DNA of 64,000 nt, taken from NCBI GenBank assembly GCA_028583685.1, contig JAMXIF010000058.1, positions 13,722,485 to 13,786,484 on the forward strand. The letters are read 5' to 3'. The position numbers and the translations under genes are program-made. The notes beneath the pieces are model-generated. The model saw only the letters and a program-made list of their open reading frames with translations. It was not told where the DNA came from and ran no database searches. Positions within the stretch are counted from its first letter, which is position 1. Each line of letters starts with the position of its first letter. Positions 44,191 to 56,013 of the stretch are shown piece after piece. The stretch is from Petaurus breviceps papuanus (Eukaryota; Chordata; Mammalia; Diprotodontia; Petauridae).

Positions 44191-44752
44191 ATTCCCTCCT
44201 GCCTTCCCCTCCCCTCACCTGACACTTCAGTTCTTTATTGGAAAATGCAAATCAATCAATATTTCTTATTAACTTATTTTTTTTTATTCTGGTGCAAAAT
44301 ACAGGTTTAGTCTTGTAGAAAGGCCATGCTGACACTCATCAAGTCTCCTGATTCTTTTATCACCTAATAGAAACTCCTAAGATACCATACCACTTAGGAA
44401 AAAATAGAACTTTTAGAATTTTGATTAAGAGTCTTAATCAAATGAATATTCATTAGAATGAATGAACCTGTAAGTTGCAGAGGTAAGAGATAAGAAGCAT
44501 AAGCATTTTTGTAAGGGTTTGCTGGAGCCTGCTCAAACCAGTTCCCAAGAGTCAATGGCTAAATTTTCAGTGTGAACATTTGCATGTCAGAAATCAGCAA
44601 ATGTTATAAATCAGGGCTTGACTTATTGTTGATTGTTTAGACTTAAGAAAGTGTTGGAGAAAATGTTAATAATACAGGAGGCCTGACTTTACAGAGTTTC
44701 CAGAATGTTTTTGGAACATGTCTTCCTTCTGAAATTATTTTGAATTTATTCA
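44190..44752. other. No gene or named repeat
   Basis: AT-rich, short frames only. Confidence 0.5.
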
Positions 44753-45245
44753 TCTTTGTACATGTTGTATCCTTCTGATTTAAAGCAAGCTCCTTGACAT
44801 CAGGACCTTTTAAAAATAATGTTTTCTTTGTATCATCAGTGCTCAGCAAGATGCCTCACATACAGTAAAGGTTAGATGGATTCACAAGCAAATTCTATCA
44901 AACATTTAAAGAACAATAAATCCCAGTACTATATAAACAATTTGGGAAAATAGGCAAAGGAGATTCCTTTTATGATACAAATATGGAGCTGATGCCTAAA
45001 CCAGGAAGAGCTAAAACAGAGAAAGAAAATTATAGACCAATTTCCCTAAAGAGTATTGATGAAAAAATTTTAATTAAAATACTAGCAAGGAGATTTCAAC
45101 AATATATCGCAAGGATCACACACTATGTCCAGGTGGGATTTATACCAAAAATGCAGGGCTGTTTCAATATTAGGAAAACTATCAGCATAATTGACCATGT
45201 CAACAACATATAGTAGAGGTTACATAAATACTTGTTATTGAATTG
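44752..45245 (+). repeat. L2 3' end split by an L1 fragment
   Basis: L2 at 44752-44874 (aaagcaagctccttgacatc, agtgctcagcaagatgcctc) resumes at 45209 (taaatacttgttattgaatt). Confidence 0.8.
44875..45208 (+). repeat. Internal L1 ORF2 (reverse transcriptase) fragment
   Basis: Within 44983-45213 an open stretch encodes [20 protein letters not shown] and later [17 protein letters not shown], classic L1 reverse transcriptase (human L1 has [20 protein letters not shown]). Both L1 ends and any poly-A tail are missing. tacagtaaaggtta (44861-44874) and tatagtagaggtta (45209-45222) flank it. Confidence 0.9.
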
Positions 45246-45261
45246 AATTGAAAACTGTTCT

Positions 45262-45350
45262 CCCAATTGAATTCAGTAGGTATTCATTAAGTGTCCACTT
45301 TTTTCCTAGTGCTAAGCAAGATCCTATGCCCTTCCCCTTATGTCTCGCAG
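45262..45350 (-). repeat. L2 3' terminal fragment (antisense)
   Basis: gtaggtattcattaagtgtc, cctagtgctaagcaagatcc. Confidence 0.6.
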
Positions 45351-45351
45351 G

Positions 45352-45600
45352 AAGATATGACTCTCTTTTCAGTCAAAGCCAACTCCATTACCTGTGCCCT
45401 TGATGCTTGCCTCCTGTATGTAGGGCCTCACTTGGCAACTTCCAATCCTTTTTCTTAATTTTATCCTCAGTATATAAGCAGATCAAGTCTATAGCCCCTC
45501 TTCCACATAATAGTTCTTCCAAGTTCTTGAAGATAATTATCATGCCCCCCCCAAATTTTCTCTTCTTCAGGTTAAACATCCCCAGGTTCTTCAGGAGGTG
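45352..45600 (-). repeat. CR1/L3-type LINE 3' region
   Basis: cttccacataatagttcttc, cttgaagataattatcatgc, caggttaaacatccccagg, the antisense CR1-clade 3' region, as at 781-1745. Confidence 0.7.
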
Positions 45601-45639
45601 ACAAAAAGAATTGCTACTCAAATCCTGAGCTAATCATGC

Positions 45640-45910
45640 CTAGCTCAGCCCAAGTGCCATTTTCTAAATGGAGACATTCCCAGTTTCCCCATTCCTGCCG
45701 CCCCCTCTGACTCCCCCCCAAAAAAAACCACTCTTGTATTTATGTTGCATATATTGTGTGTATACTCACATGACTACATAATGTCCCTCCTCCCTCCATG
45801 TAAATTTCTTTAGGATAGAGATTATGTCATTTCAGTCTTTGAATCCTGCGCACTTGGTGTAGGGCCTGACACCTAGTAGGCACATAAATGCTTATTGCTT
45901 GATTAATTGG
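45640..45910 (+). repeat. L2 3' end
   Basis: catgtaaatttctttaggat, tgtagggcctgacacctag, cataaatgcttattgcttg. Confidence 0.75.
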
Positions 45911-45944
45911 ATTTTCTCAGATAAGTTTTTAATATCCATAGGTC

Positions 45945-46480
45945 TAGGGTTTCAAGGCCTCCAAAACTGGGCTCCAATCTACCTTTCCAGGCTTATTTCA
46001 CATTACCCTCAGTCAGGTACTCCTCATTCCAGCCAAACTAGATGAATCATCATCTCCCAAACACTTCCCAAGCTTTCTCATGTTCCCACATCAAACTTTT
46101 CTTTATATGTGAAATGCCCTTCCCCAACCCCACACGAATAGGTTCAGCTTTTTATGCCCTTCTCAAATATTTCCTCTTCCCACGAACCCTTCCCTGATCA
46201 TTCATTCATTTGTTCATTCTTTCAACAAGCTTCTTTCCCTCTCCCTCAACCCAGTTGGAAGTGATCGCTTCCTTATTGGATCTTCTGGTACTTTGTACTT
46301 CTCTTATGTACTTTTTTGTATTGTTTATCTATGTATAAATTTGTCATTATTACTGGATTATAATCTCCTTAGTAACCTGTATGTTATTATTATATCTCCC
46401 CAGCCCCAATACATTACACTGTACTATGAAGTTTATAATTGCCTAATAAATTTTTGTTAGATATTATTGTTGAATATGGA
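45945..46480 (+). repeat. L2 3' region
   Basis: ctccaatctacctttccagg, aaatgcccttccccaaccc, tctccttagtaacctgtatg, gcctaataaatttttgttag. Confidence 0.8.
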
Positions 46481-48325
46481 CTAATAGGTATTAGTCTCTT
46501 GCTTAGTCTTATACTGTTGCTATTTGAACAATATAAGTAATAAAACTAATAATGCTTGCACTATGTATCTCATAGGCTTTTTGTGTGAAAAGTACTTAAC
46601 ACTCCACAATTGTTATTGTAAGCCTGCTCAAAGTTCAGGAATGAGGCTTGTTGCCAGCCACTTACACATAATAAAGACAGGAAGCTGGAACAAAGAACTG
46701 AAGTGGAGGAAGGTGATGCCTCATCCTGACTCAGTCTAGGATGTTTTGTTCTCATCATTGTCCCTCCCTTTAGTTTGCATGGGCAAACCAAAGCATATTG
46801 AAGAGATGAGAAAAATCATGGAGCTTCAGTCCAAGGTATAAGTTGGCAATCTGTTGAAAGGCAACAATCATTTAAAAAATTATTTTGAAAGGATTAGGTT
46901 TGCAAATCAGAAAGAAATTGATGGAAGTTAAAGGGAACTTTCTAACCCTAAGTCAGATATAGGCTTGGGTTAAAAAAAAAAGTTTCTCCCAGTGAATATA
47001 AGAAAGTATATTCAAAGACTGATTAAATGCCTGTGGGCTGTACTTAGCTTGTTTGTTCTGTGTTCTACAAGAACTTGACTCCTGAAGGCATGACTCCCTT
47101 GGTGAGAAGAGTATTAGTAGAGACTCTGGGATCTGATAAATTCCTTTCCTTAGGGAGAGAAGAACTAGAAGTTTCTTTCTTATCTTATGACTAGGTTTGT
47201 GACAGACCTGCCCCCTCATTAAAAAGAACTGATGTTTAAATCCCTATGCTCTAAACTAAAAGAGAGATAGATGGTAGTGACCTCTGTCATGAGGAAGGCA
47301 CCAGCTGAAGCCAGAAGCTGTTAGCAGAGAGACAAGCTCAGCAACCATGTGCTCATGGACTACATCCCATTAGAGACCAACAGGGAGCAGGCCCAGCAGG
47401 AGCTTTCTGGACAGCATCACCAGAAGACTTACTGGCAGCCTCATAGGAGCCTTCGATGCAAATGTACTATATATTTCTACTTTTCCCACTAATGGGGCAC
47501 ATATCTGTAGGAGAGTGTGTCCCACATTTATAGGTGTAATGTTTTAAGGCTATTTGCTTACTGCTATGGTATTTTATTAAATGCCTTTGCTATGAACTAA
47601 TTGTTTTCTCAAGTCAACTAGTAAATAAATGGATACATCAGTGATGGCTCATAATGAGGTTTTGTTTTTGTTTTTTAGTACACGTGAGCCCACAGAGTAT
47701 CTTGTATTTAAAGGAACTTTTCTAAGGGCCTACATAAGGTGTGGGTGACTTTGGTGCTATTGTTAACGATAGTTCTCCTTCTTTCTCAAAGAAGAACAAA
47801 ATGGCATTTCTATGTTGGGGTCAAGGTACAGTTTGTCTGACTATGGCTAATCAGACCATTACAAGCTCAGAAGGCTCTACCACAAGTTGGGAAAATAGTC
47901 TACATGAACATTCAGAGTTGGAGTTGTCTGTAAATTTGCACATCTCACATTTCTTTTGAGGTACTGCAATTCTATTTTGTCATAGAGCCCAGCATCTTCT
48001 TTGATGCGGACATACCATGCTGGGTGGTTCTGTGCCAGTGTCTCCCATGTCTCACAACTGATTCACAACAGTAACAATTCTACTTGCATAACTGACCTTA
48101 CCACACTATTGTAAGGAAAGTAGTTCAAAAAGTGCTCAAAGAACCATTAAAAAAAACATGAATTATTACTGATCACTTGTATTTTTTGACTATATATACT
48201 TAGTACCTCATATGTAGACTAAGTCAGGTCAGTATTAATTAGCAAAAGTATGAATTGGAGAGTTGAACAGTGGGGTTTTTTTTTTGGTATTTTTTGGTGG
48301 GAGGTTTTAAGGATGGTACAAAGAT
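46480..48325. other. About 1.8 kb with no gene or named repeat
   Basis: Frames are under 90 codons and unremarkable. This is one of the longest repeat-poor stretches in the window. Confidence 0.5.
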
Positions 48326-48327
48326 GA

Positions 48328-48482
48328 TACAGGATTTAGGTATGGAAAGGACCTAGGAAATCATCTTATTCAACCCTTTCAATTTAGGCCCAGGGAAGTT
48401 AAATGATTTGCCCAAGATCATGCAGCAAGGCTGAAATTTAATCACACTTCTCAAAACTCTTTACCACACCTGCTTCTTAAAC
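48328..48482 (-). repeat. MIR3-like SINE
   Basis: aggatttaggtatggaaagg, tttgcccaagatcatgcagc. Confidence 0.7.
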
Positions 48483-48825
48483 AACCCAAACTAAGAGTTC
48501 ACTACTGACTGCCAGGTATAACGTTTTTGCTAATCCTTACCTGAATAAGTAATCTGTCACTGAATGTTGGTAAAACATTGGAATTCATTTCAGGAAGCAT
48601 CATGGAATGCTCACTACATGTTCGGCACTAGGCTGGAATACAGTTTGTTTTCTGGAAGCTAAGCATTATCCCCGTATTGCTTCTTACAATATTTTGCTTG
48701 GCAAATCCATTATTTTTTTAAAGCATAGATTTGTATGCTTTACGTATGTCAACTCCAAACAAGTGTGGTTTCATTGGTCATGGACATATTGAATATAATT
48801 TTAAACAAGGACCCAGATCAGTCAA

Positions 48826-49070
48826 ACAATAAATAAATAATTGTTGTCTGGTTCTTCGTAACCCTGTGGACTGTAACATGCCAATACTGACTATGGGGTT
48901 TTCTTGGCAAAGATACTGGAGTGCCATTTCCTTCTCCAGTGGATTAAGGCAAACAGAAATTAAGTGACTTGCCCAGGGTCACACGACTAATAAGTATCTG
49001 AGGCCAAATTTGAACTCGGGTCTTCCTGACTCCAAGCCCAGAACTCTGTCCACTGAGCCACCTAACTCAT
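48826..49070 (-). repeat. Mar-1-type CORE-SINE with clear BovB-like tail
   Basis: The antisense tail has taaccctgtggactgtaaca and tgccaatac, close to the BovB 'gaccccatggactgtagcc' segment. Then aaagatactggagtgccatt and the antisense body ending ccactgagccacctaac. Confidence 0.85.
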
Positions 49071-49300
49071 CTACCTAGCATTTATGTAATGTTTCAAGAT
49101 TTGAAAAGCACTGTATATGTGCTGTCACATTTGATCCTTACAGCAACCCTGTACATCAGGTGCTATTTTAATTGTAATTTTAATCAATTTAATCCCCATT
49201 TTACAAATGAGAAAACTGAGGCTAATGGGTTAAGTGACTTTTGCAGGATATTAAGTTTTTGAGTCAAGATTTGAACTCAGGCCTTCCTGATTGCCTTCCA
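49071..49300 (-). repeat. MIR CORE-SINE
   Basis: atctacctagcatttatgta, tacagcaaccctgtacatca, caaatgagaaaactgaggct. Confidence 0.8.
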
Positions 49301-50388
49301 TGTGCCTATCATGGAGCTATTACTGTGGATGACACAAATGTGCAAGACATCCTGGGTGAATTCTGTATAAATTGCAGCTCGAAATGAGAATCATTTCCTT
49401 TACCTCTGGACCATGTTTATCAGCAGGGCTGCTTAGTCCCACAGCTATCACTCTGGTCAAAAATGTTCAGTCTGGCATTTTGGCTCATTTTTGTTTCAGA
49501 TACATTACTTTTTGTTGCTAAAAGGTATTCAGAAAATTTGACTAAAAGTTGAGTTCTTTGTCCAATGTGGGAAATCAAACATCAAAAAAGCCTTCCCAGT
49601 GATCAAAATAATTCTGGTTTATTTAGATTCCTGGAAATTGCCAGAGGGCCTTAAAGGAAGAGAAAACAAAGGTGGGGTAGGGGAGAGTGATGAAATTTTC
49701 CCTGTGGGCAATTGAGGAAAACAAAAAAAATGTTTCTGTACTGGTCCAGACTTCTTCAGAAAGGAGGGTTGGCCAGCAGCAGCCGCTTCTGTGCAAGGGG
49801 AATTTCCACATTTGGGAAAACATGGTCATAATTAATGACTTAGAAAAGCCAGGAAAATGGGTTGCTGTAGGAAAATGAGATATTTCATGACCAAGTCATT
49901 GTCAGAGGATTGGGCCAGAGAATCGGTCTGTTTGAGAAGGTGTTTTCTATTTGTGGATCTCAGTCTGCTGGTCCCTCCTTCGGTGCACCCCACCCAAGCT
50001 CCAGGATTCAGCTTCCCAAACTTCCTCTTTGTCTCTGCCAACCCTAAGGGATTGTCTTCTGCATTAGGCTTTTGACCTGGAATCTTTTATTCTAGGCAGT
50101 GTGCTTACGTCTAGCCAACAAGGCAATTAAGCTCCATTTAGAGTAAGAAGATGAACATATTTGTCTAGAACTCCAAGACAAGGCAACAGAGAAGAATATA
50201 GGAGAAATAGTTATGACGGTTCAAAATAAGAAAATGGGTCCGATCTTTCATTTTCTTGGAACTTGGGGCCTATCCTTGGAAAAGTCCTTTCACACCCACT
50301 ACTGGAATTTCCTCATTCTGTATGCAACCTCTAATTTGCTAAACTCCTCTCCCTCCTTCTAGCGCACTCTTCTACTTAGAGGCAGCTG
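49300..50388. other. No gene or named repeat
   Basis: Frames are under 73 codons. Purine-rich around 49655-49745. Confidence 0.5.
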
Positions 50389-50515
50389 GTGGCACAAGGG
50401 AAAGAACACTGGGCCTGGAGCCAGGAAAATCCCAGTCTCACACATTTACCAGCTGTGTGACCCTGGGTAAGTCTCTTAACCTTTGCCTCAATTTCCTCTC
50501 CCATTCCATCCCCCC
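50388..50515 (+). repeat. tRNA-derived SINE fragment
   Basis: gaggcagctggtggcacaag, actgggcctggagccagg, gtgtgaccctgggtaagtc. Confidence 0.75.
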
Positions 50516-50789
50516 AGATCAAACCCTTGTGCTCTGTCAAATTATTCAAACCAAATCATTTCAAAGAACTTCCAGTAATCTGGAGTCAACCTTTGAAACA
50601 AAGCCTGGTTAACAGGCTTAACACCATTCATTACTTTGTTTATGCTGGGACCAGTTATGTAGCCAGAAATTCTGTGTGACTTATTTTTTTTTCCTATCTC
50701 AATAATCACTTTTGAATAAAAACTAGTTTTGTGACACTGACCTCTTCTTGAATAATTTTCTCAGGATTACAAGATGGCTCCAATGCAAA

Positions 50790-51705
50790 TCATCAAACAT
50801 TAATTTTATTAAGCACGTGCCATGTGCCAGGAACTGAAGATACACAGACAAAATACTGTTCCTGCCCTCAGGGAACTTATATTCTAATAATATGAAATAA
50901 CAACTCCTCAGATAGGTAAATACATAATGAATTCAAGAGAAAGAATATTTACAAGAGGAGAGGGCGTCATGAAAAGCCTTGTGTAGGAGGTGGCACCTCA
51001 GTTGATACTTAAAGTTATGGGTTTTAAGAGTTAGAGGTGAAGTGAAAATGTATTCCAACCTTGGAGGACAGGCGGTACAAAGGCACTGAGGTGGGAGATT
51101 ACATGCTAAGTTTGGAAGTAGCTAGGAGACTAATCTGACTTGACATTGGAGTGTTTGAACTGAGAGTAACATGAAGTGTCTGGAAAGGCTGATGAGAGCT
51201 TGACAGTTAAGAGCTTTAATGCTGGGTTAAGGATTTTGTGTTATGTCCTAGAACCCTTATAAGTTTTCTGAGTAGGAAAGCGAAAGGGTCCAGCCTGTGT
51301 CCTTAGGAATACTAATTTGGTAACTGTGTGAAGAGTGGATTGGAGAAGGCAGAGATTTGAGCTAAGATCAATTAGTTAAGAGGCTACAAAAGAGATGGTA
51401 AGTACCTGAACCATAATAATAAAGGGAGAAAGAAGAAGGAAACAACATATATGTTGGTGGAGGTAGAATCAGCAGAGTGACAAGTCAACACTGATTCCAA
51501 AGGAGCAAAGAAGGATGGTGGGCAGAGAGGTTTGGAGGAAGGGTGGCTTTAAGGGAAAAGATGAGTTCTGTTTTAGATGTGTTAAGTTTGAGTTGCCAAT
51601 GGAGATGCCCAAGGGGCAGTTAGCAATGATCTTAGAAGAGGAATGAAGTCTAGATGGCTTAGTGGATTGCAGCATCTTTTCCAAGGTGAAGGGTCAGCCT
51701 TTCTA
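50790..51705 (-). repeat. Long L2 LINE (antisense)
   Basis: attaagcacgtgccatgtgc, ctgccctcagggaacttata, agatgtgttaagtttgagt and atggagatgcccaaggggca follow the L2 complement into ORF2. Confidence 0.75.
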
Positions 51706-51734
51706 AGATGGAAATAGAAATGGAAAGGAATAGC

Positions 51735-51965
51735 ATCTGACCACTAGATTTGAATTTAGAAGACCTGGGTTTGAATCTTGGCTCTACTTGTATGACCTTG
51801 GGCAAATCAAGTTAACTCACAGCACCTTAGCACATTGTAGGTGTTTAATAAATGTTTATTGAATGATAGTCATTAGGTCTCAATTTTTTTGTCTGTAAAA
51901 TAAAGGAGATAGACTAGGTGACCTCTAAGGCTCCTTCAAGCTCCAGATCATGGGATCCATATATC
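51735..51965 (+). repeat. MIR3-like SINE with a nested L2 terminus
   Basis: MIR3 runs from agaagacctgggtttgaatc to gggcaaatcaagttaac. An L2 end of about 55 bp follows at 51820-51875 (cacattgtaggtgtttaata). MIR3 then resumes with ttttgtctgtaaaataaagg and tgacctctaaggctc. Confidence 0.75.
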
Positions 51966-52499
51966 TGTTATCAATCATGTTTTGAGGGGTTCTCCAGGTT
52001 AGAGGGAATGAGGACTTATACTTCACTTGGATCAAACCTCCAAACAGAAAAATTTAGGAAACTCTCCAATAAACAATCAAGAATTTCCCCATTGTCTGTG
52101 CTCCATTGTTATGTAAATATAGTTGCTCCAAACACTTGTTAAGCGTGGGTGGATGAAAGGAGTTAAAGACCTGAGTGAGGCTAGAATTCACTTAGCCATC
52201 AACAACTTTAGATATCACATTGTGGTTCTGTTTGTATTCTTGGCCCTAACTCCACTGACAGAAACCTCCTCCCCGCCTACACACACCCTTATTGACTTCA
52301 GGCCTTGTTTATAGACTTTGAATCTGCCTTCCTTTCATTGGGCTCACCCCAGTTTTGGTTTCACTCGTTCACTGGCATCTCCATGTGATGATTAGGATTC
52401 TTTTTAACCACAATTCTCAGATTAAAATCTGTCTGGTTGGAATGATTATCAAATCTTAAATACCATAGGTATTAGAAGTTATCTGATGTATTGCCATTT

Positions 52500-52685
52500 T
52501 TTTCATCCAACAAGCATTTATTAAGCAGTTACTATGGTTCAGGAACAGTGATGATCATTGGGGATACAAAGACAGGCAAAAATGGTCCCTGCCCTCAAGG
52601 AGTTTACATTATATTAGAATGAGAGATAGCAGGTAAAGAAAACAGTACAAGAAACTGTGTTACAGAGTAAATAGGAGATAATTTT
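52500..52685 (-). repeat. L2 3' region (antisense)
   Basis: catccaacaagcatttatta, ctgccctcaaggagtttaca. Confidence 0.8.
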
Positions 52686-52696
52686 ATAGGGAGGGC

Positions 52697-52785
52697 AGCT
52701 AGGTGGCACAATGGCTAGAACATTGCACCTGGAGTCAGGAGCACTCATCTTCCTGGTTTCAAATGTGTCCTCAGACACTTACTAG
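52697..52785 (+). repeat. 3'-truncated tRNA-derived SINE
   Basis: gcagctaggtggcacaatgg, cacctggagtcaggagcac, ctcagacacttactagctg. Confidence 0.8.
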
Positions 52786-52789
52786 CTGT

Positions 52790-52958
52790 TTATAATGATA
52801 TACTAGATTTGGGGACAGAAGACTTGTGTTTGAGTACCAGCCCTGCCTCTGACTAGCAGGAGCTGTAAAACCTTGAGCAAGCCCTGTCATCTCGATTTGT
52901 CTTGGTTTTGATTTATGCTCTCTCTCTGTCTCTGTCTCTCTGTCTCTGTCTCTCTCTG

Positions 52959-52989
<31 letters not shown>

Positions 52990-53058
52990 GTCTCTCTGTC
53001 TCTCTCTCTCTCTGTCTCTGTCTCTGTGTCTCTCTCTGTCTCTGTGTCTCTCTGTCTC

Positions 53059-53128
<70 letters not shown>

Positions 53129-53190
53129 AAGAGGAATTGAGATAGATGATCTCTAAAGTTACTTCCAATTCTAACATCTTGTTATTCTAT
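52790..53190 (+). repeat. MIR3-like SINE expanded by an internal microsatellite
   Basis: The front half at 52790-52915 (ttgagtaccagccctgcctc) and the L3 tail at 53126-53190 (gatagatgatctctaaag, ttctaacatcttgttattct) are separated by the microsatellite at 52918-53125. Confidence 0.7.
52918..53125 (+). repeat. Compound (TCTCTG)n/(CT)n/(CA)n microsatellite
   Basis: About 170 bp of tctctg/tctct units changes at about 53091 to about 17 CA units. Confidence 0.95.
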
Positions 53191-53297
53191 ATATTACATT
53201 TTCCTAAGACTGCCAGTTTACTGTATGTAGGTTTTAGCCCCATCCCAAGTGAAGCAGTGACATGAGGAATTCCTAATTCTCCCATGACTCTTCCTTT

Positions 53298-53490
53298 TGT
53301 TGTTGTTCTTCGGCTGTTTTTTGGTCGTTCCTTGTGCCTCCATTTGGGTTTTCCTGCCAAAGATACTGGAGTAGTTTGCCATTTCCTTTTCCAGCTTATT
53401 TTACAGATGAGGAAACTGAGGCAAACAGGGTTAAGTGGTTTGTCCAGGTTCACACAATTAGTAAATTTGTGAGGTCAGATTTGAACTCCA
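53298..53490 (-). repeat. Mar-1-type CORE-SINE
   Basis: tttgggttttcctgccaaag, atactggagtagtttgcc, gatgaggaaactgaggcaaa, then a truncated body. Confidence 0.8.
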
Positions 53491-53940
53491 CTTTCCCTAT
53501 TTACCTGCCAACAATAATGCCAACATGCCCAGTGACCCTTCCTACAATTCACTTAAAATGAAGGAAGAAGGAAAAGCAAAGGTCCCCAAAACCAAGCTAC
53601 AATATAATACTGTACAGTATGTAGGAGAATGCTATTATTACATAGCATATCTTTGGAGAAAACTACAGAATAAAACCTTTACCCTCAAAGCTACATTTCT
53701 GTACAATAAACTAGTAGAACAAAGTAGCCCTTTAAAATGAGTATTAACCCTTTCTGGCAGCTCTCTCAGTGTTTTGAAGGCATGCAATTGGTTATGAAAA
53801 AAATTGATCTGATTATAGGATCAAAATCTAATTCCTTAATGTTTATGCTTTAGTATGTTAGCAATCACTTAATAATTTGATGAAATTAAGTTAGCATTTG
53901 TTAATGAAAACTAATGAAAATCCAAAGCATCATGGGAAGT
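53490..53940. other. No gene or named repeat
   Basis: AT-rich with short frames only. Confidence 0.5.
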
Positions 53941-54180
53941 GATAATAATAATAATAATTTATATTGTACTTTCTCCTCCGCAGAACTCAAAGCACTGTAT
54001 TAATAGCCTGACCATTATTTGGAAGTAGTCACATGCTATTATCTTTATTTCTCAATTTTTGGTCTCCCAATGTGGAAACTCTCTCTGAAGACACAGGCGA
54101 ACACCTCCTCTGTAACTGGTCTTTGAGAGTTGCCTGGGGCACTGATAGGTTAAGTGACTTACCCATGGCCACACAATAAT
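53940..54180 (-). repeat. MIR tail and 'atgaaatca'-type SINE fragment
   Basis: (ATA)n and ctcaaagcactgtattaata at 53943-54005. ctgtaactggtctttgag and agttgcctggggcactgata at about 54110-54150 parallel 16262-16442. Confidence 0.55.
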
Positions 54181-54574
54181 CTACCCTTCCTGTCATCTTT
54201 ATTTTATAAGTGGGAAAGCTGCCTGGGGACAGGAGCAGAAACAGCAGAGAAAAGGTCATTCAGGAACTCAACTATATCATCCAGAAATAATAAAAAGAGA
54301 CCCCAGGTGTCCTCCATCCTAGGACTTGTTCAGACGAAAAATGTTCCCAAGGCATTTGTAAAAATGAACTCTAACGACAAAGTACCTTTGAAAGTGAAAG
54401 TCCTTCTGTTATGTTTTGTGTGCCAGTTCAGAAAATCTCAAAGGCTAGGAACCCCTTGTGAATAAATTGTGGGAGGTATTTGGGGGCAGAGCTTTTTAAT
54501 AGAGGCGCATTTTGTCTTCTACTGCAGTCAACATCACCAGGGAACAATGTACCAAATGTCCTAATAATAATGAC

Positions 54575-54870
54575 TGTGGGAGCTAGAAGGGCTCTTAGCG
54601 ATCTTTTAATCTAGCTTAGTCATTTCAGATGAGAAGATTGCCGTCCAGAGAGGAGAACTTACCCAAGGTCACTGAAATGAGTAAAATTAAATGCTAAAGC
54701 TGACACTTGAACCCAGCTCTACCGATTGCCACCTCAGGATTCTCTTTTTATGCTGTCTTTAATAATAATACTTTAAAAAAAATCAATAACACTTTAGAGC
54801 TTAAAAAGTACTTTCACAGCCATCATCTCCCTTGACACCTGAACTCCCCAAATATTTTTATTTCATAGCA
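54575..54870 (-). repeat. MIR3-like SINE followed by a MIR fragment
   Basis: gggagctagaagggctctta, aacttacccaaggtcactg, acccagctctaccg; then ataataatactttaaa and ttagagcttaaaaagtactt. Confidence 0.65.
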
Positions 54871-55087
54871 CAATAGTCCCTGCCACTCAAATCTTCCTCT
54901 GTTGCTTCATGGTGTTATGGAAGAGTTCCTCATGTCCCCAAGGCTGTGACAATGGAGCACCGGCACTTCCCCACTCTGTCTCAGCTGCCTTTTCCTTCCC
55001 TCCCTTGTGGCACCCTTCTCCCAGTGGTGAATTGCCCCCCAAATTTCCATTTTGAGAAAGGGCCCAGCTATCCATCTTTCATTCTCC

Positions 55088-55272
55088 AATTTTGCACTGA
55101 GACTGTATGAAGGTTTTTCTCAGTTCCCTTTTATGTGTTAGCTTTCCCAATTACGAGGTAAGCTCTTTGAAGTCAAGGAATGTCTTTCTTTTTGTCTGTT
55201 TTTGTATCCCCAGCACTTCACACAGTGCCCAGAATAGAATGAGTGCTTAATGAATTCTTGCTGGTTTGACTT
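55088..55272 (+). repeat. L2 3' end
   Basis: aggtaagctctttgaagtca, tgtatccccagcacttcaca, tgcttaatgaattcttgctg. Confidence 0.85.
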
Positions 55273-55576
55273 GACTACCAAGCTGGACAAGTTTTATGTA
55301 CAGGCCTAGGAACAAACTGTGTCACCCCAGGGCCAGCTGAGTTAAATTTGGAAAGGCACGTCAATAGAGTCAATACAAAGGTGACTGCCTGATGATGGAT
55401 TTGGGAGGCCCTAACAACTCATGGAATATGTCAGCTAAGATGATGAAGGGTTGCAGTCTGCATTAGTGGAGAGAGCACACACAGCGATGAAACCACAGAT
55501 CTCAGGAAGTTACTATTAATGAAGCATAATTGTAAATTCCTAATTTTGCCATGGGGCATCTGGCAGGCAATGGAGG

Positions 55577-55577
<1 letters not shown>

Positions 55578-55617
<40 letters not shown>
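55578..55617 (+). repeat. (TG)n microsatellite
   Basis: About 19 perfect TG units. Confidence 0.97.
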
Positions 55618-55618
<1 letters not shown>

Positions 55619-55703
55619 CCAGATCTTGGGAAGGGGTTAGGAGAAATGGGGGAAAGGAAATAACCATCACCTGAGGAGGGATGAGGGTAGCAAGAAATGT
55701 GTG

Positions 55704-55848
55704 GGGGCGGCCAGGTGGTGCAGTGAATAGCGCACCGGCCCTGGAGTCAGGAGGACCTGAGTTCAAATCTGGCCTCAGACACTTAACACAAAAACTAGCC
55801 ATGTGACCTTGGTCAAGTTACTTAATCCCAATTGCCCTTCAGAAAAAA
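55704..55848 (+). mobile_element. WSINE1-like SINE, the best preserved in the window
   Basis: ggggcggccaggtggtgcag, gcgcaccggccctggagtc, aggaggacctgagttcaaat, cttaatcccaattgccc and an A-run. The flanks aaatgtg at both ends suggest a short duplication. Confidence 0.9.
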
Positions 55849-56013
55849 ATGTGGAAAGGTTTAAGGGAGGCATCAAAAGGGGGATAGTGTGTAGTGGGGG
55901 TAAACTTCTCCTACTTTACCATTTTGACTAGCCTATAGCCTTGAGTATCCTCATTGATAATTGGTTACTTTAAGTGTGGAGAGAGTGGCATAGGTTGGCC
56001 TTTAAAAATAATG

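Noticed and set aside
44983-45213. 76-codon frame with reverse-transcriptase similarity as a host gene
   Set aside because: It is an internal L1 ORF2 fragment inserted in an L2, not a host coding exon.
52887-53177. Frames of RERERE or SLSLSL type
   Set aside because: They translate the CT/CA microsatellite. The same applies to the frames over the (GA)n array at 60174-60443.
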